Positions 23,375-30,641 of a stretch of DNA of 33,856 nucleotides are shown piece by piece. Positions within the stretch are counted from its first letter, which is position 1; every line of letters begins with the position of its first letter. The notes beneath the pieces are model-generated. The model was not told the origin of the DNA. It saw nothing but the letters and a program-made list of their open reading frames with translations, and searched no databases. This DNA is from an uncultured Acholeplasma sp. GTDB taxonomy: Bacteria; Bacillota_I; Bacilli_A; Acholeplasmatales; Acholeplasmataceae. Position numbers and translations under genes: made by a program. Where the stretch lies: positions 1-33,856 of the forward strand of contig CALGYU010000050.1 in assembly GCA_937934685.1 (NCBI GenBank), written 5' to 3'.

Positions 23375-24277
23375 TTAGTACCACCCTTCTAAATGATTTA
23401 AATCTTCTTTTTTCTCAATGTTATAAACTTTCACTGTTGGATAATTTCTTTTTACCAATTGTGATAAAACATTACCCGGCCCTATTTCTATTAGATGAGT
23501 GTATCCATCTTTAATCATTTGTTCTACTGACTGGTAGAAATAGACTGGAGATTGAATTTGTTGTTCAATTCTCATAAGTATTTCATTATCTTTTAACACT
23601 TGCGCTGTTGTGTTTAAATAAATAGGCAATTGTGCCGGCTTGATTTTCATGTCATTTAAAAATTTTTTTAACTTCATTCCAGCTTCTTTCATTAAAGGAG
23701 AATGAAATGCTCCTGACACGTTAAGTTTGATGACTCTTTTAGCACCTTGTTCTTTTAAAGAGGTTATTGCTTTTTCAATTGCATTGTTTGTACCACTAAT
23801 AACTATTTGATTTTTAGCGTTATAGTTGGCACAAACAAGTGTTTCTTGTTGGTTGATTTCTTGGCAAATATGTTCAATTTTTTCTGGTTCTAAATTGAGA
23901 ACAGCTGCCATGCTACCTGGGTGTTTTAAGGCTGCTTCTTGCATATAAGTTGCTCTTTTTTGAATGATTCTTAAAGTTGTTTCAAAATCATAAATTCCAG
24001 CGGCATAAAACGCAGTAAATTCACCCAAACTAAAACCTAATAAACCATCTACACGATTTTTTTTAATGTAATGATCATACATAGCCATTTCTACTAATAC
24101 CATCATTGGTTGAGTATAGTAGGTATCATTAAGTTGATTTTCTTCGTTTCTTAAAATGGTTAAAACATCATATCCTAAAATTTGATTGGCACACTTAATT
24201 TGCTCTTGAGTTAAAAAATCAATACCCATTTGTGCAAACTGGCTGCCTTGTCCAGAAAACAATATGCCTATTTTCAT
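23375..24277 (-). CDS. fabD: Malonyl-CoA:ACP transacylase
   Basis: A 300-residue acyltransferase that moves malonyl from CoA to AcpP. GQGSQFAQMG opens the protein; the nucleophile Ser83 lies in GFSLGEF, where many FabD proteins have G-H-S-x-G. Arg108 (QKRATYM) and His192 (SGAFHSPLM) complete the active site, with EIGPGNVLSQLVKR near the end. The H-to-F change next to the nucleophile is also known in FabD of other Firmicutes and should not harm function. The ATG overlaps the fabK stop (ATGA). Confidence 0.96.
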   Translation of the reverse strand: MKIGILFSGQGSQFAQMGIDFLTQEQIKCANQILGYDVLTILRNEENQLNDTYYTQPMMVLVEMAMYDHYIKKNRVDGLLGFSLGEFTAFYAAGIYDFETTLRIIQKRATYMQEAALKHPGSMAAVLNLEPEKIEHICQEINQQETLVCANYNAKNQIVISGTNNAIEKAITSLKEQGAKRVIKLNVSGAFHSPLMKEAGMKLKKFLNDMKIKPAQLPIYLNTTAQVLKDNEILMRIEQQIQSPVYFYQSVEQMIKDGYTHLIEIGPGNVLSQLVKRNYPTVKVYNIEKKEDLNHLEGWY

Positions 24278-25206
24278 AAAATAACTAACTCATCTTTATA
24301 TGTCTTAATGTCATCAAATAATTCAGATAACACTTGTTTTACTGGTTTAATTTCTTTGATGAGCCCTGATATTTGACCTGCCATAAAAGAACCTTCATCC
24401 AGGTCACCTTCTAAAACAGCTTTTCTTAAACTACCTAATGTTTTTTGTTCAAGTTCTTCTAAACTTGCTCCTTGGTTAGCTAGTTTTAAATATTCTGTGG
24501 ACATTTTGTTTTTTAAAACTCTTACCGGTGCTCCGGTGTTTCTTCCCGTCACAACCGTTTCGGTATCTTTAGCAGAAATAATTTTAAGTTTGTAATTAAT
24601 ATGGATAGGACATTCTTCTGTTGTAAGCATCAGTGTTCCAACTTGAACGCCTTTTGCCCCTAAAGCAAATGCGGCAAGGACCCCTCTTTTATCTGCAATC
24701 CCACCTGCTGCTATTACTGGAATATTTACTGCATCGACTACTTGTGGAATAAGGGACATCGTTGTTAGTTCTCCAATATGTCCACCTGCTTCAGTTCCTT
24801 CAGCAACTAAAGCATCAGCACCAGCTCTTTCCATTCTTTTTGCAAGTGCAACAGAAGGCACAACTGGTATCACTATAATACCTGCCTTTTTCCAGGATTC
24901 CATGTAAATACCTGGGCTTCCGGCCCCTGTTGTAACGACTTTAACGCCTTCTTCGATAACCATTTGGGCAATATCTTTAGCATGCGGACTCATAAGCATA
25001 ATGTTAACACCAAAAACATTTGATGTTAATTCACGACATTTTCTAATTTGATCTCGTACCCAATGAACGTCATTACCTCCAGAGCCGATTAAACCTAATC
25101 CACCAGCATTTGAAACTGCAGATGCTAATTCTGCTGTCGCAATGTTTGCCATACCACCTTGTATGATTGGATATTTAATGTTTAATAATTGATTGATTGT
25201 TTGCAT
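24274..25206 (-). CDS. fabK: Enoyl-ACP reductase II (FMN-dependent)
   Basis: A 310-residue TIM-barrel flavoprotein of the nitronate-monooxygenase/FabK family. YPIIQGGMANIATAELA opens it; SNAGGLGLIGSGG, EGTEAGGHIGELTTM (His143 matches the catalytic His of pneumococcal FabK) and AAGGIADKRG mark the FMN and active-site regions. It reduces trans-2-enoyl-ACP with NAD(P)H and replaces FabI, so the cell would be expected to tolerate triclosan at this step. Its place between fabH and fabD supports FabK over a nitronate oxygenase. It ends in TGA. Confidence 0.95.
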   Translation of the reverse strand: MQTINQLLNIKYPIIQGGMANIATAELASAVSNAGGLGLIGSGGNDVHWVRDQIRKCRELTSNVFGVNIMLMSPHAKDIAQMVIEEGVKVVTTGAGSPGIYMESWKKAGIIVIPVVPSVALAKRMERAGADALVAEGTEAGGHIGELTTMSLIPQVVDAVNIPVIAAGGIADKRGVLAAFALGAKGVQVGTLMLTTEECPIHINYKLKIISAKDTETVVTGRNTGAPVRVLKNKMSTEYLKLANQGASLEELEQKTLGSLRKAVLEGDLDEGSFMAGQISGLIKEIKPVKQVLSELFDDIKTYKDELVIL

Positions 25207-25215
25207 ATTTTTCTC

Positions 25216-26145
25216 CTATATCTTTATGATAGCTGAACCCCATGTGAATCCTCCACCAAATCCTACCAGTAAAACTTTTTTAGAGGATGTCTGTGTTTCT
25301 TTATATTCATCTAAGGCAATGGGGATGCTTGCTGCAGAAGTATTACCATATTTATTGATGTTCATAAAAAACTGTGTGACGGAGAGGTTTAAGTGTTTTG
25401 CTACAGATTCAATGATTCTTTTATTGGCTTGATGTGGAATAATCATATCTATATTTTCCATGGTCATGTTTGCTTGATTAAGAATATGAGTGATGGCTTT
25501 TGGTACAACATCTACTGCAAATTGATACACTTTTTTACCATCCATTTTTAGTTTATTTAAAACACATAGAGTTTCATCTGTGTCTCCTGAAGAATCACTG
25601 TAAAAATAGGCTTGATCCTCTATGTTTTCACTTTTTTCAATGATAACAGCTCCAGCTCCGTCTCCAAAAAGAACGCATGTGTTTCGATCTTGATAGTCAA
25701 TAATCTCACTCATTTTTTCTGCTCCGATGACTAAAGCTGCTTTAAATTTTTTACTATTTAATAAACTACTTGCTACATCTAATGCATAAATAAAACCCGT
25801 ACAAGCAGCATTTAGGTCAAAAGCCATGATGTTTTGATCATTTAAGCCTAGTTTTGCTTGAACAATGTTAGCAACAGATGGGTTTTTAAGTTCGTTGGTC
25901 ATAGTTGCAACAACAATTAAATCAATTTTTGTTACATCATATGCTAATTTATCTATTGCATTTTTAGCAGATAAATATGCTAGATCAGCTGTTGTCATTT
26001 CTTTTGCAACGTATCTGGTTTCAATACCTGTTCTACTATATATCCATTCGTGTGACGTATCCACGATTTGTGCTAAGTCATCGTTTGTCATCATCTCATC
26101 TGGAATGTATTTCCCGGTAGATACTACTTTTATTTTAGGATTCAT
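25216..26145 (-). CDS. fabH: 3-oxoacyl-ACP synthase III
   Basis: A 309-residue initiating condensing enzyme that joins a starter acyl-CoA to malonyl-ACP. Catalytic Cys115 (LNAACTGFIYAL), His238 (IPHQANKR) and Asn268 (NINKYGNTSAAS) are all present, as is WIYSRTGIETRY near the N-terminus. I take the ATG at 26145, with GAGG nine bases upstream; an ATG two codons earlier at 26151 is too close to that site. It overlaps the end of accA by 11 bases. Confidence 0.96.
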   Translation of the reverse strand: MNPKIKVVSTGKYIPDEMMTNDDLAQIVDTSHEWIYSRTGIETRYVAKEMTTADLAYLSAKNAIDKLAYDVTKIDLIVVATMTNELKNPSVANIVQAKLGLNDQNIMAFDLNAACTGFIYALDVASSLLNSKKFKAALVIGAEKMSEIIDYQDRNTCVLFGDGAGAVIIEKSENIEDQAYFYSDSSGDTDETLCVLNKLKMDGKKVYQFAVDVVPKAITHILNQANMTMENIDMIIPHQANKRIIESVAKHLNLSVTQFFMNINKYGNTSAASIPIALDEYKETQTSSKKVLLVGFGGGFTWGSAIIKI

Positions 26146-26959
26146 GAGCATTTTCCTCTACTATATTGGTTTGATAGGCTCCAATGTTTCTAAATTTTTC
26201 GTATCTAGTTAAAAGGAGTTGTTCTATATTTTTTTTCATTAAACTATTTAGAGTTTTTCTTAAATACTTTTTATATGATTCAACACCATAAGTTGAATCG
26301 ATACTTAAAGGTTTTTCTTCTTTTATAATTTCATCAATAATTTTAAATTCTTTTAAGTCTTTAGCTGTTAGTTTCATCAATTCAGATGCCATCGGTGCTT
26401 TTTGACTGTCTTTATAAAGAATACTAGCAAATCCTTCTGGTGAAAGAATTGAATAAATACTGTTTTCAAACATTGAAAGATGATCCGATACGCCAATTGC
26501 TAAAGCTCCTCCTGATCCACCCTCACCTAAAACGGTGCTTATAATTGGTGTTTTGAGCTGAATCATTTCTTTTAAACTTTGCGCGATTGCACTAGCTTGA
26601 CCTCTTTCCTCAGCTTTAATTCCTGGATATGCACCTGGTGTATCAATGATAGTGATGATTGGTCGATTAAATTTTTCGGCTTGTTTCATTAATCGTATGG
26701 CTTTATAGTACCCTTCAGGGTGTGGCATCCCAAAGTTGTGTTTTATTTTTTCCTCGGTTGTCAAACCTTTTTCTTGAGCAATAATCGTTACAGGTATGCC
26801 TTCAAAATAAGCAATTCCTCCGATAATAGCAGAATCATCTCCCATAAGTCTGTCACCATGTAGTTCAGTAAAGTCAGTAAATACTTCTGCGATTAACGTT
26901 TTTGCTGTCATACGTTTTGGATCTCTTGCGAGTAATACTTTTTCCCATGCTTTATTCAT
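26135..26959 (-). CDS. accA: Acetyl-CoA carboxylase carboxyltransferase subunit alpha
   Basis: A 274-residue alpha subunit. Family stretches: DFTELHGDRLMGDDSAIIGG, FGMPHPEGYYKAIRLMKQAE, PIITIIDTPGAYPGIKAEER, and LGEGGSGGALAI with the oxyanion glycines, then YSILSPEGFASILY. With AccD it moves the carboxyl group from carboxybiotin to acetyl-CoA. It is shorter at the N-terminus than E. coli AccA (about 319), as in other Firmicutes. ATGA overlap with accD. Confidence 0.96.
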   Translation of the reverse strand: MNKAWEKVLLARDPKRMTAKTLIAEVFTDFTELHGDRLMGDDSAIIGGIAYFEGIPVTIIAQEKGLTTEEKIKHNFGMPHPEGYYKAIRLMKQAEKFNRPIITIIDTPGAYPGIKAEERGQASAIAQSLKEMIQLKTPIISTVLGEGGSGGALAIGVSDHLSMFENSIYSILSPEGFASILYKDSQKAPMASELMKLTAKDLKEFKIIDEIIKEEKPLSIDSTYGVESYKKYLRKTLNSLMKKNIEQLLLTRYEKFRNIGAYQTNIVEENAHES

Positions 26960-27822
26960 TTTTGTTTCCTCACATGATACTTAAGTAGTTTTTCTAGTAA
27001 TGATTTTATGTCTTTTCTATGTGCAATTAAATCAACTTGTCCTTTGGCTAACTGAAAAGTTTCGGTTTGAAAGCCTTCTGGCAATTCTTGTCCAATGGTT
27101 TGTCTAATGACTCTTGCTCCTGCAAAACCAATCAAACTGGTTTTCTCAGCAATATTGATATCACCTAAAGAGGCAAAGCTTGCTGCAACGCCTCCTGTGG
27201 TTGGGTTTGTCATAACACTTATAAAAAGTTGATTGAATTTTGATAATGCCGCACTTGTTTTTGCCATTTGCATCAATGAAAAAATACCTTCTTGCATTCT
27301 AGCACCGCCAGAGGCACTAAAGATAATGAGTGGGAGAGTATGTTTTTCTGCATATTCTATTAACAACGTTAGTTTTTCACCTACAACACTTCCCATGCTT
27401 CCCATCATAAAATGACTATCTAAAACAGCAATAGCGATAGGTATATCACTCAATTGAGCTGTACCACATAAAACAGCATCATTAAGTTGAGAATATTTTT
27501 TTGCAGCTACTAATTTTTCATCATATAAAGGCATATTTAAAATGTTAATCGATTCTAATGTTTCAAATAAGGGTGAGAAACTATCTTCATCCACTGTAAT
27601 CTCTATTCTTTTTAACGCTGTAATTCTAAAATGATGGCCACAATATGGACAAACATTTAAATTAGTATCAAGATCATGATGATATAACGCACTTAAACAT
27701 GATTCACACTGACTAAATAAGTGTTCCGGTATATCAACTGGTTTATATTGATACTCTTTTTTACGATACGTTTTTTTAAACTCTAATAACTTCCCTTTTC
27801 TTTCACTTAGTAGTTGTTTCAT
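26956..27822 (-). CDS. accD: Acetyl-CoA carboxylase carboxyltransferase subunit beta
   Basis: A 288-residue beta subunit with an N-terminal zinc ribbon (Cys39, Cys42, Cys58, Cys61) and the crotonase-like core: FSASGGARMQEGIFSLMQM, MTNPTTGGVAASFASLGD and EKTSLIGFAGARVIRQTI. GGAGG lies before the ATG. It overlaps accC by 20 bases and ends in TGA overlapping accA. Confidence 0.96.
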   Translation of the reverse strand: MKQLLSERKGKLLEFKKTYRKKEYQYKPVDIPEHLFSQCESCLSALYHHDLDTNLNVCPYCGHHFRITALKRIEITVDEDSFSPLFETLESINILNMPLYDEKLVAAKKYSQLNDAVLCGTAQLSDIPIAIAVLDSHFMMGSMGSVVGEKLTLLIEYAEKHTLPLIIFSASGGARMQEGIFSLMQMAKTSAALSKFNQLFISVMTNPTTGGVAASFASLGDINIAEKTSLIGFAGARVIRQTIGQELPEGFQTETFQLAKGQVDLIAHRKDIKSLLEKLLKYHVRKQK

Positions 27823-29185
27823 GATATTCCTCCATTACTAATTGATGGAACTTTGCGATAAAACCTGTATCATAAGTTCCTTTAATAAAGTCTGGATGAT
27901 GTGTAATCATGTATTGATACTCAATATTTGTTTCTATGCCTTCAATCACAAACTGTTCTAGTGCCACTCTTAATTTCCTAATGGCTTCTTTTCTATTTTT
28001 TCCAACCACAATGAGTTTTCCAAGCATTGAATCATAAAATGGCACAACTGTATAGTCTGGATAAATAAAAGTATCTACCCTTACCCCAAATCCTCCAGGT
28101 AGTAAAATTCTTTTAATTCTACCAGGTGTTGGCATAAAGTTTTTTAGAGGATCTTCTGCGTTGATACGACATTCAATCGCATGTCCTAAAATAGTTAAAT
28201 CTCTTTGTTTAAATGATAACTTTTTTTGGTAAGTTATTCTTATTTGTTCTTTAATTAAATCAATTCCTGTAATCATTTCTGTGACAGGATGCTCAACTTG
28301 GATTCTTGTGTTCATTTCTATAAAATAAAACTTTCCATCTTTATCTACTAAAAACTCGATGGTGCCAGCATTTGTATAATTAACTGCCTTAGCTAGTTTA
28401 ATAGCCGCTTGCCCCATTTTTCTTCTTAAAGTATCTGAAACAACATTAGAAGGTGCTTCTTCAATCATTTTTTGATTTCTTCTTTGAATAGAGCAATCTC
28501 GTTCAAAAAGGTGAACAACGTTGCCAAAGTGATCAGCAATGATTTGCATTTCCACGTGTCTTGGATTGGCGATATACTTTTCAATGTATAACGATTTATC
28601 TCCAAAATTTGCTTCTGCTTCAAGTTGTGTTGTCTTAAATACTGCGACAAACTCCTCATCAGAATGTACAACACTGATTCCCTTACCTCCACCACCACTG
28701 CTTGCTTTGATCATCACAGGATATCCTATTTTCTTAGCTGTTTTCAAGCCATCCTTAACATCATCAATGATTCCATCTGATCCTTCTACAACAGGTATAG
28801 AAGCGGCAACAGCTATTTTTCGAGCTGTTGCCTTATCTCCTAGTTGTGAAATTACAGAAGAACTTGGTCCAATGAATTTAATCTGGCAATCTTCAACCAT
28901 TTGAACGAATTTTGCATTCTCAGATAAAAATCCATAACCTGGATGAATGGCATTACATCCTGTTGAAATTGCCGCACTTAAAATACGATTCATATTTAAG
29001 TAGCTATCTTTACTTAAATGACCACCTATACAAACAGCTTCATCAGCTAATTGAACATGTAAACTATCTTCATCAGCCTTTGAGTAAACAGCAACCGTAG
29101 GAATGCCTAGTTCTTTACAAGCTCTAATGATTCTTACCGCTATTTCTCCTCTGTTTGCAATGAGAATTTTATTTTGTGTTTGCAT
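27803..29185 (-). CDS. accC: Acetyl-CoA carboxylase biotin carboxylase subunit
   Basis: A 460-residue ATP-grasp enzyme that carboxylates biotin on AccB. N-terminal KILIANRGEIAVRIIRA, HPGYGFLSEN, ATP loop SSGGGGKGI (163-170), and EMNTRIQVEHPVTE for catalysis are all present. I place the start at ATG 29185; an in-frame TTG directly before it is not needed. The ribosome site is weak and the start overlaps the end of accB by 17 bases, so coupling to accB is likely. It ends in TGA. Confidence 0.97.
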   Translation of the reverse strand: MQTQNKILIANRGEIAVRIIRACKELGIPTVAVYSKADEDSLHVQLADEAVCIGGHLSKDSYLNMNRILSAAISTGCNAIHPGYGFLSENAKFVQMVEDCQIKFIGPSSSVISQLGDKATARKIAVAASIPVVEGSDGIIDDVKDGLKTAKKIGYPVMIKASSGGGGKGISVVHSDEEFVAVFKTTQLEAEANFGDKSLYIEKYIANPRHVEMQIIADHFGNVVHLFERDCSIQRRNQKMIEEAPSNVVSDTLRRKMGQAAIKLAKAVNYTNAGTIEFLVDKDGKFYFIEMNTRIQVEHPVTEMITGIDLIKEQIRITYQKKLSFKQRDLTILGHAIECRINAEDPLKNFMPTPGRIKRILLPGGFGVRVDTFIYPDYTVVPFYDSMLGKLIVVGKNRKEAIRKLRVALEQFVIEGIETNIEYQYMITHHPDFIKGTYDTGFIAKFHQLVMEEYHETTTK

Positions 29186-29618
29186 CAATTTCTACCGTAA
29201 ATAAAACATCATCATAACCAACAACTGCACCGTTTGAAGTGTGAATGGCTTGAATAACACCGTTGACTGATGAAGTAATTTCATTCATGATTTTCATCGC
29301 TTCAATGATACAAACTACATCACCTTTTTTGATGTAATCACCCTTTTTAACAAAAGGTGCCGCATCTGGGCTGGATGACTCATAAAAAGTTCCTACCAAT
29401 GGTGATTTGATGGTTGTTGTTGGTAAATTAATGGTTGGTTCTATGTGCTTTTCTTCTAAAGTATTTATGAGGGGTGGATTGTTTTTAGTTTCAAAAAATG
29501 TTTCTTCTGCTTTGTTTTTAGAAAGTTTTAGTTTAAAAGAATCCATTTCCAACTCTAAAGACATTAAATTTGATGATTCAAAATCTTTTATTATACTTTG
29601 AACTTCTTTTATTTTCAT
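29169..29618 (-). CDS. accB: Biotin carboxyl carrier protein of acetyl-CoA carboxylase
   Basis: A 149-residue carrier. An N-terminal segment (1-60) is followed by a short linker (PTINLPTTTI) and the biotinyl domain (about 71-149). The biotin site is EAMKIMNEI with Lys109; the usual motif is E-A-M-K-M, so one Met is Ile here, which is tolerated in other carriers. KSPLVGTFYESSSPDAAPFV is the standard start of the domain. AGG lies before the ATG. It is 12 bases after acpP. Confidence 0.96.
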   Translation of the reverse strand: MKIKEVQSIIKDFESSNLMSLELEMDSFKLKLSKNKAEETFFETKNNPPLINTLEEKHIEPTINLPTTTIKSPLVGTFYESSSPDAAPFVKKGDYIKKGDVVCIIEAMKIMNEITSSVNGVIQAIHTSNGAVVGYDDVLFTVEIDANTK

Positions 29619-29630
29619 ATATATACCTAC

Positions 29631-29855
29631 TTATTTATTAGCTTCTACGTAGCTTAAAATATCTTCCACTGTTTTTAAATTAGCAGCTGCTTCATCACTA
29701 ATTTCAATATCAAAAGTTTCTTCTATTCTCATGACTAATTCAACAACATCTAAACTATCTACGTTTAAATCCTCTTCTAAATTTGTATTTCTATTAATAG
29801 TTGATGCCTCTAAACTTAATTCGTCTGCGATTAATTCTATGATTTGTTCTAACAT
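29631..29855 (-). CDS. acpP: Acyl carrier protein
   Basis: A 74-residue acidic, four-helix carrier with the 4'-phosphopantetheine site NVDSLDVVELVM (Ser34) and a TVEDILSYVEANK end. It carries acyl chains through the fatty-acid cycle. GAGGA precedes the ATG. It is the first gene of the operon and so lies closest to the promoter and operator, consistent with the high protein level that carriers need. Confidence 0.96.
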   Translation of the reverse strand: MLEQIIELIADELSLEASTINRNTNLEEDLNVDSLDVVELVMRIEETFDIEISDEAAANLKTVEDILSYVEANK

Positions 29856-29879
29856 AATATCTTCCTCTTTCTATAATTC

Positions 29880-29892
29880 TTTGATATTTAAA
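29880..29892. promoter_or_regulatory. Second, imperfect operator-like site of the fatty-acid operon
   Basis: TTTGA-TAT-TTAAA on the plus strand has the same TTTGA-N3-TCAAA layout as the neighbouring palindrome with one mismatch. Its centre is 16 bp from that palindrome, so two dimers could bind side by side. Confidence 0.4.
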
Positions 29893-29912
29893 TGTTTTGA
29901 TGTTCAAAACAT
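29892..29912. promoter_or_regulatory. Perfect palindrome over the fatty-acid operon start site (FabT-like operator)
   Basis: Arms ATGTTTTGA and TCAAAACAT with spacer TGT form a perfect 9-3-9 inverted repeat. It begins about at the expected transcription start, a repressor position. The core TTTGA-N3-TCAAA is that of FabT (MarR-family) sites in lactic acid bacteria. The regulator gene is not in this window, and it need not be FabT itself. Confidence 0.72.
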
Positions 29913-29918
29913 ATTTAT

Positions 29919-29946
29919 ATTGTATCATTTTAAACTTTCTTGTCAA
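29919..29946 (-). promoter_or_regulatory. Promoter of the fatty-acid synthesis operon
   Basis: Minus strand TTGACA (29941-29946), 16 bp, TACAAT (29919-29924), with TG one base ahead of the -10 (extended). An AT tract (ATAAAATTTTAT) upstream could act as an UP element. All thirteen genes to bioY could be read from here. Confidence 0.85.
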
Positions 29947-29989
29947 TAGAATAGTGGTTTATCATCTATATTAGAAAATAAAATTTTAT

Positions 29990-30024
29990 GTTTAATAAAA
30001 AAAAACAGCTTATAGAAAGCTGTT
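29990..30024 (-). terminator. Terminator of the SatP-type transporter gene
   Basis: On the minus strand AACAGCTT, loop TCTAT, AAGCTGTT is followed by a T run. It starts at the stop codon of the transporter gene and insulates the fatty-acid promoter from upstream transcription. Confidence 0.88.
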
Positions 30025-30571
30025 AAAGTGGCATTACATTTTTATTTAATTCTTGATTCACAATTTGTCCTACTGAACTATAGACTGCAAATAAACCACA
30101 GACAATACCAACATATCCGGCAATCACTGTGATCATATGAATTTCTGTGAAATCACCAATCGCTAGTAATAAGAACAATAAGGTTAATGATCCAAACACT
30201 AGTTTTGAAATGGTATTGTGTGTTAATGTCCCGATGAACATAAAGCCTGTGAAGACTGCCCATAATAACAAGTAAAATCCTAATGATGTTGTGTCTGCAG
30301 CGGGAATATTAGGTAACCCTGTTTTAATGAATACAAAGCTTAACCAAAAGAAACCATATGCAACAAATGCAGTTCCTCCAAAAGTATTACCTTGTTTGAA
30401 TTCTAAAACTCCTGCGATGATTTGAGCCAATCCACCCAATGCAATACCCATTGCGATGATAACGATTGATAGCTCTATGATTCCTGCGTTAGCAAGATTT
30501 AATAAAATGGTTGTTAAACCGAAGCCTAATAAGCCCAGCGGTGCTGGATTACTTTTTTGTGTTGTTGACAT
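30023..30571 (-). CDS. Acetate/succinate transporter, GPR1/FUN34/YaaH (SatP) family
   Basis: A 182-residue protein with six membrane helices. The family signature NPAPLGLLGFGLTT lies at residues 8-21, and FKQGNTFGGTAFVAYGFFWLSF is the typical helix 3 region. Family members move acetate or succinate with protons, or act as hexameric acetate channels. In a fermenting cell it could export or recover acetate, and acetate recovery would supply acetyl-CoA for the adjacent fatty-acid operon (inference). AAGGAG precedes the ATG. Single gene with its own terminator. Confidence 0.9.
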   Translation of the reverse strand: MSTTQKSNPAPLGLLGFGLTTILLNLANAGIIELSIVIIAMGIALGGLAQIIAGVLEFKQGNTFGGTAFVAYGFFWLSFVFIKTGLPNIPAADTTSLGFYLLLWAVFTGFMFIGTLTHNTISKLVFGSLTLLFLLLAIGDFTEIHMITVIAGYVGIVCGLFAVYSSVGQIVNQELNKNVMPL

Positions 30572-30606
30572 TTTTTACACTCCTTATAGATTATCGTACA
30601 CAACCA

Positions 30607-30618
30607 CTATTATAATAG
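30607..30618 (-). promoter_or_regulatory. Likely -10 region of the SatP-type gene inside a 12 bp palindrome
   Basis: CTATTATAATAG is a perfect palindrome containing TATAAT on the minus strand, 30-odd bases before the start codon. The -35 is poor. Confidence 0.4.
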
Positions 30619-30641
30619 ATTTTTTTTAAAAAGATAGTCCT

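Noticed and set aside
24274..25206. Reading fabK as nitronate monooxygenase
   Set aside because: Both belong to one superfamily, but the FabK-type His in AGGHIGELTTM and the position between fabH and fabD favour enoyl-ACP reductase.
28465..28904. Open frames of 77 and 121 codons in other frames inside accC
   Set aside because: They are shadows of the conserved biotin carboxylase gene, without ribosome sites or recognisable protein features.
29856..30000. FapR-type operator in the fatty-acid promoter region
   Set aside because: The palindrome present has the TTTGA-N3-TCAAA core and not the TTAGTACC-type FapR sequence.
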